Assembly: GCF_029852145.1 (NCBI RefSeq)
Contig: NC_079969.1
Location: 1,240,001 to 1,304,000 of the forward strand
Length of the DNA: 64,000 nt
DNA from: Microplitis mediator
Taxonomy: Eukaryota > Arthropoda > Insecta > Hymenoptera > Braconidae
Direction of reading: 5' to 3'
Position numbers and translations under genes: made by a program. The notes below the pieces were generated by a model. The model was not told the origin of the DNA. It was given only the letters and a program-made list of their open reading frames with translations, and searched no databases. Positions 45,612 through 55,278 of the stretch are shown here, one piece after another; the stretch's first letter is position 1, and every line of letters begins with the position of its first letter.

Positions 45612-46451
45612 TTATTCGACTCTATTCTCAGTTGCTGCATCGCTACTAGCTTCGCGTCTTGCCGATCTTCGTTCATCGTTCAAATCATCGGCGCTAGATG
45701 GCGCTGGTTGTTGATTCGAAGCGTCACCTAATGGCGTCAATGGAGTTATTGGTAATATATTACTGGCTTCAATTAATCGAGGAATATCACTGCGTAATGT
45801 AAGATTAAAGTTATTGTAAATATCACGTAATTTACTTCCAATACCATCAGTTCCAATTAAACGTTTTAATTGACTTAATTTATCGTCGATTTTCAACACA
45901 AATTTTTTTCCCGATATCGATGTATACAATAAAATATTTCTCTGCAAATAATGCATTAGTATATCCCAAAAGTTTATTACTTGCTGGTTATAAAAATCGG
46001 ATAAAGTGTTGTATCGATTATTTATAATATCGATTTGATTTTTGAAATTATACAATTGATTACTATCTAAATTACCAACAGACGTAATGTTTTCTCTAAT
46101 TAAATTATAATATTTATATTCCAATGTTCCTATTTCAATTGCTGCGTCCAACACGTCGGCGTAATCTTTCACAAATACTTTCATAAAATTGTAAAATTTT
46201 TTATTTACTTTTTTATATATTTCATCTACTTCATCAAATGATTTAAATTTATCATCCTCTTGACTTTGTTCTAGTTTCATAAGATAATTGTAGTATAAAA
46301 TTTTAAATTGCCGACGTATAGATTTAAGTTGTTCTTTCAGAGAATCCATAAAGAAGACGAATGAATCAACCTTCTCGAAAACGTTCACTTTTTCGGGTTC
46401 TTCATCGAGATGTTGATTTAAATTTCCGTTATCTGAAAATGATTCACTCAT
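45612..46451 (-). CDS. Cluster gene D: short family member, 279 aa
   Basis: Single frame from ATG at 46451. It is essentially the N-terminal domain alone: an acidic start, FVFFMDSLKEQLKSIRRQF, FKSFDEVDEIYKKV, FVKDYADVLDAAIEI, LLYTSISGKKFVLKIDDKL and ILPITPLTPL, then a short Asp/Arg/Ala-rich tail. Lacks the C-terminal domain and long linker of A, C, F and H. Function unknown. Confidence rests on the clear similarity to its neighbours and on the upstream element. Confidence 0.8.
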   Translation of the reverse strand: MSESFSDNGNLNQHLDEEPEKVNVFEKVDSFVFFMDSLKEQLKSIRRQFKILYYNYLMKLEQSQEDDKFKSFDEVDEIYKKVNKKFYNFMKVFVKDYADVLDAAIEIGTLEYKYYNLIRENITSVGNLDSNQLYNFKNQIDIINNRYNTLSDFYNQQVINFWDILMHYLQRNILLYTSISGKKFVLKIDDKLSQLKRLIGTDGIGSKLRDIYNNFNLTLRSDIPRLIEASNILPITPLTPLGDASNQQPAPSSADDLNDERRSARREASSDAATENRVE

Positions 46452-46462
46452 TTCTTTTTTTT

Positions 46463-46478
46463 TAGTATTCTAATATAA
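46463..46478 (-). promoter_or_regulatory. Promoter-like element, gene D
   Basis: TTATATTAGAATACTA on the minus strand, 11 bases before the ATG. A second match, TTATATATTAGTA, is at 46546-46558. Confidence 0.55.
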
Positions 46479-46880
46479 GAGTATGTTCTTTTTAATTTAT
46501 TTTTACAAAACAATGTTTTGTTCACGCTATTGTTAATTTGTGGCTTACTAATATATAACACAATTACACAAAAAAATTGCATTATTGGTTAATGACTCGA
46601 TAACCTATATGACGATCTTGTGTATTGTAACCCCAACACCCAACAAGAGATTGGACTTCGGGTGTCGTCGGTTTTTACTCCCACTGGATGTTTTACGTGT
46701 TGAGTGTTCTCCCACTTTTATGTGCGCATGCGCAGTTCATAAATGTTCGGTAGTGGAGACAGTTTCCGAGGTCTATTCTCTTACTGGGACCACAATACAT
46801 TTCACCGTAACCTGCAGAATTTGGATTCGCCAGGAAATAGACATTGTGACAGATAATTTATGCACTCACATGAACGCACA

Positions 46881-47360
46881 CACTGTAAAAAATGTGCATG
46901 CGGAGTGAATGGGAGTTTTTTTTAGCGGAGTGATCTCGGAGTGATGCGGATTTTATTTCACTTCGAATTTACTCCGGTCTGGAGTTTTAACATTTAAATT
47001 AATTTATATTAAACTGTTAAACAGCGTGTGTGTGCGAGTGCGAGTGTCTGTGTGTGCGCATGTCTGTGGATGTGTGTGCGTGCGAGTGTGCAAATGTGTG
47101 CGTGTGTGTGTGCGTTTAAGCGAATGTGTTCGTGTGGGTTTTCGGGTGTGTGCGAATATGTGCGTGTGTGTGTGTGTGTGTGTGTGCGTATCGGTTGATC
47201 AGTACTGTAATACGCGAATTTTTATTTCGATTTTACTTAGTGGAGTTATTTTTTATTAATAATATTTTCAAAACTCCCTCCGGAGTGAATTTCACTCCGA
47301 GGGGAGTAAATAATTAAAAATTCATTCACTCCACATTCACTCCGCGAATTTTTTACAGTG
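46881..47360. mobile_element. MITE between genes D and E (CACTGTAAAAAAT family)
   Basis: Ends CACTGTAAAAAATGTGCATG and CGCGAATTTTTTACAGTG. Shares the CGGAGTGAAT motifs, the GT microsatellite and GTATCGGTTGATCAGTACTG with 10337-10986, in reverse orientation. It lies in the 3' flank of gene D's promoter region and just past the stop of gene E. Confidence 0.82.
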
Positions 47361-47402
47361 CAGTTTTTAAAAATTTAAGTAATAAATTAATAACTCATTT
47401 CA

Positions 47403-48539
47403 TTAATTATCTCTAATGCCTAATTTTTGTTTTATTTTTTTCGACAATTGCCGCTGATAGTCCAACATTTTAGAAGTCGCTTTTTTCCTTTCATCTAATC
47501 GTAATCTAAGTTGCCGAAACTTAACGTTTTTTGATTTTTCAGTGAACATACGTTTCATTTTATTTTTAACATTTATTAATTCATTTTCCATTGATTTAAT
47601 TATATATTTCGAAGATGACAGTTTATTTTTCAATAATTCTATCTCTTCATCTGTTAATTTCCCACTTTTATTTAAAATATTATTTAATTTGTCTAGATCA
47701 TTTAAAGATTTACCGTCACTAGCTTTTCTTTTTGATTCATTTTCATTTATTGTTTCCTTCTCGAAATTACGTTTTTCACCAGTTGCTTTAATATTTTGAT
47801 TATCATCATTATTTTTATCATTAAAATTTATTTCATTATTTAATGGACTTATAGGAAGTAATATTAATCCATTAGCTAATTGCTTAAGACGATCTTCAAA
47901 TTTTCTGGTATACTCATTACTTATTTCAGAATAATTATTACTTGAACTTAATTCCATATGATAATTAAAGTCAGCCAATTCACTATTCAGAGACAAAGTC
48001 AATTTTTTTCCCGACTTCGGTGACGTGTAAATGAGCGTACCCTTCATTAAACCATTTTTCAAAATGTCTAATTGCGCATTACGTGATTGAAAAGTAACCA
48101 CTAAATCATTATGCTCTTGTACCATATGATTTAATTTTTTATTTAATTTATACATTTCAGATACGTTTAGATAATTAGCATTATATTTATATTCATCAGA
48201 TAATACATCATATTTTTTTTTCAATTCATTTATTTTAAGCGCCAAATTCAAAATATCCGCATAATCGTACAAAAATGCTGACATAAAATTTTCTAGTGTT
48301 TTCGACACATGTTCATATATTTTAGTAACTTTATTAAAAGACTTGAAGACTGGAATGTTCTTCTGAGAAACCGTTGAATTTTTATCGTCATTTGTGTTCT
48401 TGAAAGCATCTAAATATTTTTCATATGCACGATCGAATTTTTTGTGGAAATTGTCTATAGTTGTTTGTAATTCTGTTAGAAAAGATGTAATCGACTGGGC
48501 AGTGTTGTAGTTAATGTCATTTTTAAGTGAATCATTCAT
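47403..48539 (-). CDS. Cluster gene E: family member with one coiled-coil unit, 378 aa
   Basis: Single frame from ATG at 48539. N-terminal domain with FKSFNKVTKIYEHV, FLYDYADILNLALKI, LIYTSPKSGKKLTLSL and ILLPISPLNN. After a short Asn/Lys/Glu linker comes one ~90-residue unit (LNNILNKSGKLTDEEIELLK, then a Lys/Arg/Glu coiled coil) that corresponds to the unit present three times in gene C (LRNILGKDEITESDIEFLK). So E is an N-domain plus a single unit. No C-terminal domain. Basic C-terminus (KKIKQKLGIRDN). Function unknown. Confidence 0.82.
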   Translation of the reverse strand: MNDSLKNDINYNTAQSITSFLTELQTTIDNFHKKFDRAYEKYLDAFKNTNDDKNSTVSQKNIPVFKSFNKVTKIYEHVSKTLENFMSAFLYDYADILNLALKINELKKKYDVLSDEYKYNANYLNVSEMYKLNKKLNHMVQEHNDLVVTFQSRNAQLDILKNGLMKGTLIYTSPKSGKKLTLSLNSELADFNYHMELSSSNNYSEISNEYTRKFEDRLKQLANGLILLPISPLNNEINFNDKNNDDNQNIKATGEKRNFEKETINENESKRKASDGKSLNDLDKLNNILNKSGKLTDEEIELLKNKLSSSKYIIKSMENELINVKNKMKRMFTEKSKNVKFRQLRLRLDERKKATSKMLDYQRQLSKKIKQKLGIRDN

Positions 48540-48554
48540 TTTTGAAGTGTTTTC

Positions 48555-48570
48555 TACTGTTCTAATATAA
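48555..48570 (-). promoter_or_regulatory. Promoter-like element, gene E
   Basis: TTATATTAGAACAGTA on the minus strand, 15 bases before the ATG. A MITE has inserted about 50 bases further upstream. Confidence 0.55.
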
Positions 48571-48620
48571 GTTAAGTTAAAATATTTTTTTTTTTAATTA
48601 ACTATTTCACATTTTCTCTA

Positions 48621-49077
48621 GTAGGGGAGGGTGGGGCAGAGCGGCCCCCCTAAGCCAATTATTATTTTTTGTGGCTTTCAACCATAAGATCACTTTACTT
48701 TTGTCCTATTTCGAAAAAATTTATGGACATTTTGCCAAATTTCTGAAAAATTTTTTTTTTTTTTGTGGGGCAGAGCGGCCCCCCTTCAAAAAGTGATAAA
48801 AAAAATTTTTTTTTTCGTTTTTTTTTTTTTTTAAATTGTTTTCATCATTAAGAATGTATTTCTTTCTCTTGACAACTATTGTTGGTTTTATATTACTCGA
48901 AAAAAATTTTTTAAAGCGTAAAAAATCGTTCACTCTCGATTACCTTAATTACTAATTGTTATTTAATAAAAAAAAAAATCAATTCTATAATTGTACTTTA
49001 TTTCAAAAATTTATCAACTAAAAAAAAAAATTTAATTTTTATAAATTTTTAGTCACCAAATTTGCCTCTTACATAGG
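48621..49077 (-). mobile_element. Truncated, inverted copy of the 8178-8930 MITE
   Basis: Starts GTAGGGGAGGGTGGGGCAGA after a TA and matches the right part of 8178-8930 in reverse complement up to CTTACATAG; the other end is missing. It lies between genes E and F. Confidence 0.88.
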
Positions 49078-49329
49078 AACTTTTCCCTTAATGTTATGGG
49101 AACCATCCCTATAATATCATTAAATTTTTTTTTTTCACAATAGTGTAGAAATTTCCCAAAATTTGAATTTTCTTGAATGTTTTGTGCTGACAAAAAATTC
49201 TTGTTAAAAATTTTAATGTTTTTTTGCCAAATACAATTTTTTTTTTCAATGTTTAAATTTTTGTTTTTATGTTTAATAATATTTATGTGTATTGTAGAAG
49301 TGATTACCACATTTCTTTAAATTAATTTT

Positions 49330-49715
49330 TTCATGATAATATGGGAACCATTCCCATAATATTATAGGAATGGTTCCTATAATAGTATGGGAACTATTCC
49401 CATAATATTATGGGAATAGTTCCCATACTATTATAGGAACCATTCCCATAAATTATAGGAATGATTCCCATAATATTATAGAAAGTATTCCTATAAATTA
49501 TAGGAACCATTCCCATAATTATAGGAACCATTCCTATAATTATAGGAAACATTCCTATAGTGTTATGGGTATCATTCCCATAATTATAGGAACTATTCCT
49601 ATAATTATGGGAAACATTCCTATAATTATAGGAACCGCTCCCATAATTTATGGTCGTAATTCCTATGATGGTATAGAAAAAAATTTCACAAAATTATGGG
49701 AACCGCTGCCATAAT
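49330..49715. repeat. Array of ~20-bp palindromic units (GGAAC/GTTCC)
   Basis: About twenty alternating units of the type ATAGGAACCATTCCCATAAT and their near self-complements fill this stretch. Each unit is itself nearly palindromic, so the DNA could fold into many hairpins. Two isolated copies occur at 49091-49115. It lies in the spacer between genes E and F. Confidence 0.8.
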
Positions 49716-49966
49716 TTTCTTTCCGTGCATATTCTCTCTGTGCTTTTTGAGGATGATTTAATGCGGTCGACAGATGTCGTTTTCGTCACGCACCCTGCCA
49801 ATACTGCAACCTACTAATAGTAATAGATAATACCAGCAGAACAATTTAATTGGTCAATAAAAAAAATTAATTACAAATTTTTCCAATAATTTTCTCATGT
49901 TTTATTCTTTTCATCTGCTGATAAATTACCAAATGTTGAATGTTCTCATACTAATAAAAATTTTTT

Positions 49967-51649
49967 TTAACTATTCTTCTCTAAATATCTCGAATAGTAT
50001 GCAGTACGTAGATTAACTTCAAGTTCTATCAGCCTATCCAACTCTTTCTTTTTAAAAACCCGTCGGAGTTTCCAAATTTGTCTCTCATTAGGAGAAACAA
50101 TATTTTTACGTATGTCAAATAATATCATTGAAATATCAATTTTTGTATTAACTATACTACTGTGTACTTTATTAAGATGGTCTTTATGTTTATATCTCAA
50201 AGATTCATGTTCATTACTTTTAAAAAGTATATTTTCAGTTAAAGCTTTTTCTATTTTTCTCAGTAATTGTCCTTCCATAAAACTAACTATTTTATATTCG
50301 CATATTTCTGATTTCAATGACTCTATTTCGTCAATTTTATGTACTCCATCCTTTATAACACGCTCGTCATATAAATTACCGATAAGATAATATATGTAAT
50401 AGTAATTCAATTCATGAATAATAACTTTTTTTCGTAAATATTTATATTGTTCTTCAATTTCTTCAGGATCAGTGGGTTCCAAATTCAAAATATCTAATAA
50501 TTCGACATCATTTCTACTTTCCACGAATTTCCTTTCCATTTCAATCACATCATAAAATATTTTATTGATCACTTGAATTTTGTCTGATGAATTATTCGTG
50601 ATTGGCAGTAAATACGAATAATAATCAATAAAGTCATTGAAACCTTCACGATTGACAAAATCATTGAAACTTATATCCACCCAATTTCGCCAAAGTTCTT
50701 TTCCTTTTGCCAATGAGTTATTAATCTCATCGTTTGAGAAGTAATCGAAATTGATAACATTCTGTGACTTTAAATTATCTGCTGTGATTGACATAATCGA
50801 TGTAAATAATTTTGTCATTTTTAATTTTTTCAATGCCGGTGGGTCGTCATCGCTTGGACGTTTACGCTTCGAATCACGCGAATCAACTTGTCGTGGTGGT
50901 CCAGTAGATTGTTGGTCCTCCGTATTATCGTTTTCAGTTGAATCGATTATTTTCAGAGATTTTATTGGATGCAGCAAATTTTCGTCACCAATTGACTTGA
51001 GTTGACGGGCAGATTTAGTGATAAACAGGCTGTTTATTTTACCGCGCAATGATGATGAATCATCTAATTCAAGAAGATCACGAAATTCTTCGAGTTCGCT
51101 TTTAATTAAAAGCCGGAATTGATTACCATTAAATGACGTATAGACAATCATTCGATCTTGTAAGTTACGCTGCAATGATTGGAAAACCATCATTTTGCTA
51201 TGGTATTCATTAGCTAATTCATTGAAATTTTTTATTATGTTTTTCATGTTCTTGATTGATTGTTCTAATTGCGATAAATCGTTTCTTTTGTTATCAATTA
51301 TTTGTTGTTGTATTTTAAAGAATTTTTTATTTGCTGTTGTTAGCTTATTTGCTACTAATAGTATGTCTGCATAGTCTGTCATAAGTAATGCGATGAATTT
51401 CTTTAACGCCGAGATTATTTTGCTGTAAATACCGTCGGCTTTACGGAATGACGAATATGAAATCGATAATTTCATTTGATTTTTTTCAACTGATGTTAAA
51501 TATTCATTATAGACGTTTTCAAATTCTTTACGAAATTTATCTATTTCAGATTTTACTGAATCTACAAATCGCATTAATGACTTGATACTTTTATCAATAC
51601 TATCTTGACGTATTTCGAAATTTATATTTATTGTTTCGCGACGACCCAT
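49967..51649 (-). CDS. Cluster gene F: N- plus C-terminal domain, 560 aa
   Basis: Single frame from ATG at 51649 (MGRRETININFEIRQD). N-terminal domain to about residue 240 (YSSFRKADGIYSKI, LMTDYADILLVANKL, IVYTSFNGNQFRLLI, LLHPIKSLK). A short linker with a likely nuclear signal (KRKRPSDDDPPALKKLK) leads to the C-terminal domain from about 315: LWRNWVDISFNDFV, YLLPITNNSSDK, then LRKKVIIHELNYYYIYYL and a helical tail. This is the most compact member with both conserved domains and the best template for remote-homology searches. The conserved Gly-Lys of the signature is Gly-Asn here. Function unknown. Confidence 0.85.
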   Translation of the reverse strand: MGRRETININFEIRQDSIDKSIKSLMRFVDSVKSEIDKFRKEFENVYNEYLTSVEKNQMKLSISYSSFRKADGIYSKIISALKKFIALLMTDYADILLVANKLTTANKKFFKIQQQIIDNKRNDLSQLEQSIKNMKNIIKNFNELANEYHSKMMVFQSLQRNLQDRMIVYTSFNGNQFRLLIKSELEEFRDLLELDDSSSLRGKINSLFITKSARQLKSIGDENLLHPIKSLKIIDSTENDNTEDQQSTGPPRQVDSRDSKRKRPSDDDPPALKKLKMTKLFTSIMSITADNLKSQNVINFDYFSNDEINNSLAKGKELWRNWVDISFNDFVNREGFNDFIDYYSYLLPITNNSSDKIQVINKIFYDVIEMERKFVESRNDVELLDILNLEPTDPEEIEEQYKYLRKKVIIHELNYYYIYYLIGNLYDERVIKDGVHKIDEIESLKSEICEYKIVSFMEGQLLRKIEKALTENILFKSNEHESLRYKHKDHLNKVHSSIVNTKIDISMILFDIRKNIVSPNERQIWKLRRVFKKKELDRLIELEVNLRTAYYSRYLEKNS

Positions 51650-51659
51650 TTTTAATTTT

Positions 51660-51678
51660 TACTTTGTTACTATATAAA
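51660..51678 (-). promoter_or_regulatory. Promoter-like element, gene F (diverged)
   Basis: TTTATATAGTAACAAAGTA on the minus strand, about 11 bases before the ATG; TATATAG replaces TATATTAG. A second match, TCATATATTAGTA, is at 51712-51724. Confidence 0.45.
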
Positions 51679-51795
51679 GACTAATTTTTTTAGAAGTATG
51701 TTCTTTCGTCTTACTAATATATGAGTTTAATTTTTTAAAATATATATTTATTTGTCATACTAATAAAAGCGTTAGTTTTTTTACAATATAATAGT

Positions 51796-53154
51796 CTATA
51801 GTGCGGTGAAGAGATCAATGTTAGGATTTTGAGACAATACGTTTGGGGTTGGAAGTGAGGGATCCGTTGGCTCTTGGGATGTTTGTTGAACATCACTATT
51901 AAGTTCAACGTTAGGTACAGAAGGATCCATGTGATGTTCCGTGGGGTCATCGAATTCGGTATTTTGTCGAGATGGTTGGTGTTCTTGATTGTCTGGTCCA
52001 GGGTCTTCACTATTCTGGGCATTTTGTTGAGTTTGTTCAGAGGCATCGTTATCCTGTTCTACTGGAGATTGCAGAATCCAATTGTTATTCTTTAATGGTC
52101 TGACAGGCATCAATACAGTTTTGTCAGCAGAATTTTGTAGATCGTCTTTGAATCTGCTGGCAAATGTTGCGTTTATTGCATTGTTAGGTACAGAAGGATC
52201 CGTGTGATGTTCTGTGGCGTCATCGAATTCGGTATTTTGTCGAGATGGTTGGTGTTCTTGATTGTCTGGTCCAGGGTCTTCACTATTCTGGGCATTTTGT
52301 TGAGTTTGTTCAGAGTCATCATTATCCTGTTCTACTGGAGATCGCAATATCCACTTGTCTTTCTTCAACGGCTTAACAGGCATCAATACAGTTTTGTCAG
52401 CAGAATTTTGTAGATCGCCTTTGAATCTGCTGGCAAATGATGCGTATATTGGGCTGCGTTTTTGTGAAATTTCATCGGTCTCAACCAAACGTTTAAACTC
52501 TTCTAGATCATCATCTTTTGACAATACGAAATTCTTTCCTGTTGTCGATTCATAGACAAGTATACCGTTACTTAAATTATGTTGCAATGCGATGAAATGC
52601 TCGATTTCTGCATTGTACGTAATGACTAACTTATTATGATGTTCAATAATACTGTCAATCTTTTTGTTTATTTGATACAACTGATTAACTTCTAAATCAT
52701 CTGTACGGTTCTCATATCGCGTAACTAGATTATTAAATTCTTGTTTTAATGAACTTATCTTGATAGCTATTGAATATAAATTTCTGTAATCTTCTGTAAA
52801 TGTTGTCATAAAATCGCCTAATGATTTTATTGTTGTGTCATATATTTTCCCAACTTTATGAAATGACGAATATTGAACTTTTCGCCCGAATTCATTTTTG
52901 CTCGTTGGTGGTGTCGCGGATTGATTTTCAGACTGTACTGATGATTGATGTTGAATTCGACTTTGGGGATTTTCAATAAACTTTAAATACTGTTCATATG
53001 TTTTTTTAAATTCTTTTCGGAACCCCTGAATTTGTTCTTTTATTATTTTCGTAAATGGTATCAACGTCTCAATACTTTCATGAATATCAACTCCGTTAGT
53101 TCGTCTTCGATTTCGATGAGTTTCACTGTCATTATTCGTGCGAGGTTCACTCAT
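51796..53154 (-). CDS. Cluster gene G: truncated paralogue of gene C, 452 aa
   Basis: Open frame from ATG at 53154, very close to gene B and to residues 1-430 of gene C: N-terminal domain plus two ~100-residue FASRFK units. After QEPTDPSLPTP it departs from C and ends with a unique tail NIDLFTAL. Differences from B are mostly single substitutions, so B, C and G result from recent duplication or gene conversion. Promoter element slightly changed. Probably makes a short protein. Confidence 0.78.
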   Translation of the reverse strand: MSEPRTNNDSETHRNRRRTNGVDIHESIETLIPFTKIIKEQIQGFRKEFKKTYEQYLKFIENPQSRIQHQSSVQSENQSATPPTSKNEFGRKVQYSSFHKVGKIYDTTIKSLGDFMTTFTEDYRNLYSIAIKISSLKQEFNNLVTRYENRTDDLEVNQLYQINKKIDSIIEHHNKLVITYNAEIEHFIALQHNLSNGILVYESTTGKNFVLSKDDDLEEFKRLVETDEISQKRSPIYASFASRFKGDLQNSADKTVLMPVKPLKKDKWILRSPVEQDNDDSEQTQQNAQNSEDPGPDNQEHQPSRQNTEFDDATEHHTDPSVPNNAINATFASRFKDDLQNSADKTVLMPVRPLKNNNWILQSPVEQDNDASEQTQQNAQNSEDPGPDNQEHQPSRQNTEFDDPTEHHMDPSVPNVELNSDVQQTSQEPTDPSLPTPNVLSQNPNIDLFTAL

Positions 53155-53175
53155 ATTTTGTATTTACATTATTTT

Positions 53176-53191
53176 TACTCTCCTAATATCA
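53176..53191 (-). promoter_or_regulatory. Promoter-like element, gene G
   Basis: TGATATTAGGAGAGTA on the minus strand, 21 bases before the ATG; two substitutions from the element of B and C, leader otherwise nearly the same. Confidence 0.5.
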
Positions 53192-53293
53192 ACATTACTT
53201 TTTAGTCCTATCTTTCTAAATATTGAAACATTTAATAAAAAATAATTCCCAATATTAAATCTCAATCTTCAACATAATTTATCCTATTATACT

Positions 53294-55273
53294 TTATCGT
53301 ACGTACATCAAATACCGCGAATAATAATTTAGTCGTTCTGTTCCATAATATTTGCCATATTGTTCCAATTCACTATCCAATTGTTTTAATGATCTCTTAA
53401 GAGCTACTACATTAAACACATTTTTTTCCTCGGAAAGTTGGTAAAGTGCCTCTAAAATTTTATACTTTGTATTAACAAAATTTTTGAACGCATCATTTAT
53501 TTTCTGCCTGTACGTTTTCCTGTTCGCTTCTTCTTCATTTTCTTTCTCATCAGTAAAATCTTCTTCTATCTCATCGATTTTAGTTTTCACTTTATCCATA
53601 ACTTTTTCCAACATGAACAGAATGACAATAAATTTATCAATTTCTGTTTTATCAAACGATTCGACTTCCTGTTTAACTTTAGTCATCTCTTCTAGGTTTC
53701 CCAACTCTGAATTGTAATACAAAATTAAGACTTTATCGACCTCCTTATTTGTAGAATAAAATACAAAATAATAAATTACTTCGAAAATCAGTAACTTTTC
53801 ATACAAATAATCAATTGAATTAATATCAAGTGAATTCAAATTTTCATCTTTATTTTTTATTAATTCTTTTTCCCGTCTCTTCATATCATTATATATATTT
53901 TTCAACTGTGATTGTTTATTAAGATCATTGGAAATTGGTAATAAATATGGCTGCTGTCTTATAAACTCATCGAAACCTTCTAAATTTATAAGGAATTGAA
54001 TATTTTGATTAACGGAACCTAACCAATCCTTAGCTTTTTCGATTAATCGATTAATGTCTTCGTCAGATTCAATGTCTCCCAATATTCCAGCGGTTTTTAC
54101 TTCAGTATCCGTTGCTGATAATGCCAACGCGGGTAATTCGGTCACTTGATTGCTTTTCTTAATTTTGTTTGATTCATTAATCGAATTTTCTATTTTAAGT
54201 GAACGTTTTCCTAAAATACTTGGGTCCTTCATTTCGACTTCTTCGGAGTCGGTTTTGAAGTCCGATTTAATCAATTTTTTATTTTTTTGAATTTTTTCCA
54301 ATTCATTAATCAAATGATCTCTTTCACGTAAACGTTTTTCTAAAATTATTGGGTCCTTTATGTCGACATTTTTGGAGTCGGTTTTGAAGTCCGATTTGAT
54401 AAATTTTTTATTTTTTTGAATTTTTTCCAATTCATTAATCAAATGATCTCTTTCACGTGAACGTTTTCCTAAAATACTTGGGTCCTTCATGTCAAAATCT
54501 TCGAATTCCGGTTTAGCTACGGGTTTTTTTATCGGAAATTTAATGTCAGGTCGAACTTTTTCGAAGTAAGTATCATTTAATGAGGACACTGGATTCAAAA
54601 CGGGTTTACTTAACCTCTTAAGTCGTTCACCGAAATTATATATATAATTATTATTAATTTTATTACGTCTATTAGAAATTTTATCGAACTCCAAAATACT
54701 TTTCAAATCATCGCTATCTATGTTCAATGAAATAACGAATCTTTTTCCCCTGAATGATTTGTAAATAATAATTAAATTTTTCAAATTGTCTTGCAATGAA
54801 CGAAAATTAGAAATTTTTTTGTTCAAATCGATAACTAATTTTTCATATTTGTGAGCTGTAGATTCTAATTTATCTATCAAATGATAATATTTCCGTGAAT
54901 CTTTACCTATATTATCTTTTTCAATTAATAAATTGATATACTGATTACGTAATAAACTTATTTCGCTTAGTGACGTCACGACGTCGAGGTAATCGTTCGA
55001 AAATACTTTCAAGAAGTTATCTAATAATTTTATTATTCTGTGATAATGCCCGTCAGCTTTCATAAATGATGAATAGGGGACAGTTAATTTATTGTCATCA
55101 GTTTCGAGAACTTTAACGTACGTCCGATAGGTTTTTATTAATTCATTACGGAAATTTCTTACAAGATATCTTAACTTAGACAGAAATGATATTAATGACT
55201 CTGTACTCTCATTGGTATCGATATTTTCATCTGAATAATTTTTTTTGGCATCCACTTTTAATTTTTCCGCCAT
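53294..55273 (-). CDS. Cluster gene H: N- plus C-terminal domain, 659 aa
   Basis: Single frame from ATG at 55273 (MAEKLKVDAKKNYSDE). N-terminal domain: YSSFMKADGHYHRI, FSNDYLDVVTSL, IIYKSFRGKRFVISL, VLNPVSSLND. A linker holds three KDPSILGKRS-like units, two of them followed by RERDHLINELEKIQKNKK, with Lys/Arg clusters that could direct nuclear import. The C-terminal domain starts near residue 410: DWLGSVNQNIQFL, YLLPISNDLNKQ, YLYEKLLIFEVIYYFVFY, then coiled coil to a basic-aromatic end (LNYYSRYLMYVR, matching the YYSRYLEKNS end of gene F). Unknown function. It is the outermost gene, transcribed away from the tubulin gene. Confidence 0.85.
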   Translation of the reverse strand: MAEKLKVDAKKNYSDENIDTNESTESLISFLSKLRYLVRNFRNELIKTYRTYVKVLETDDNKLTVPYSSFMKADGHYHRIIKLLDNFLKVFSNDYLDVVTSLSEISLLRNQYINLLIEKDNIGKDSRKYYHLIDKLESTAHKYEKLVIDLNKKISNFRSLQDNLKNLIIIYKSFRGKRFVISLNIDSDDLKSILEFDKISNRRNKINNNYIYNFGERLKRLSKPVLNPVSSLNDTYFEKVRPDIKFPIKKPVAKPEFEDFDMKDPSILGKRSRERDHLINELEKIQKNKKFIKSDFKTDSKNVDIKDPIILEKRLRERDHLINELEKIQKNKKLIKSDFKTDSEEVEMKDPSILGKRSLKIENSINESNKIKKSNQVTELPALALSATDTEVKTAGILGDIESDEDINRLIEKAKDWLGSVNQNIQFLINLEGFDEFIRQQPYLLPISNDLNKQSQLKNIYNDMKRREKELIKNKDENLNSLDINSIDYLYEKLLIFEVIYYFVFYSTNKEVDKVLILYYNSELGNLEEMTKVKQEVESFDKTEIDKFIVILFMLEKVMDKVKTKIDEIEEDFTDEKENEEEANRKTYRQKINDAFKNFVNTKYKILEALYQLSEEKNVFNVVALKRSLKQLDSELEQYGKYYGTERLNYYSRYLMYVR

Positions 55274-55278
55274 TTTTA

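Noticed and set aside
46585..47317. Cys/Val-rich ORFs between genes D and E
   Set aside because: Translate a GT microsatellite and MITE sequence.
33139..55273. Firm identification as an integrated virus
   Set aside because: No DNA polymerase, capsid, helicase or other viral core motif is seen; compactness, lack of introns and shared promoter are suggestive only.
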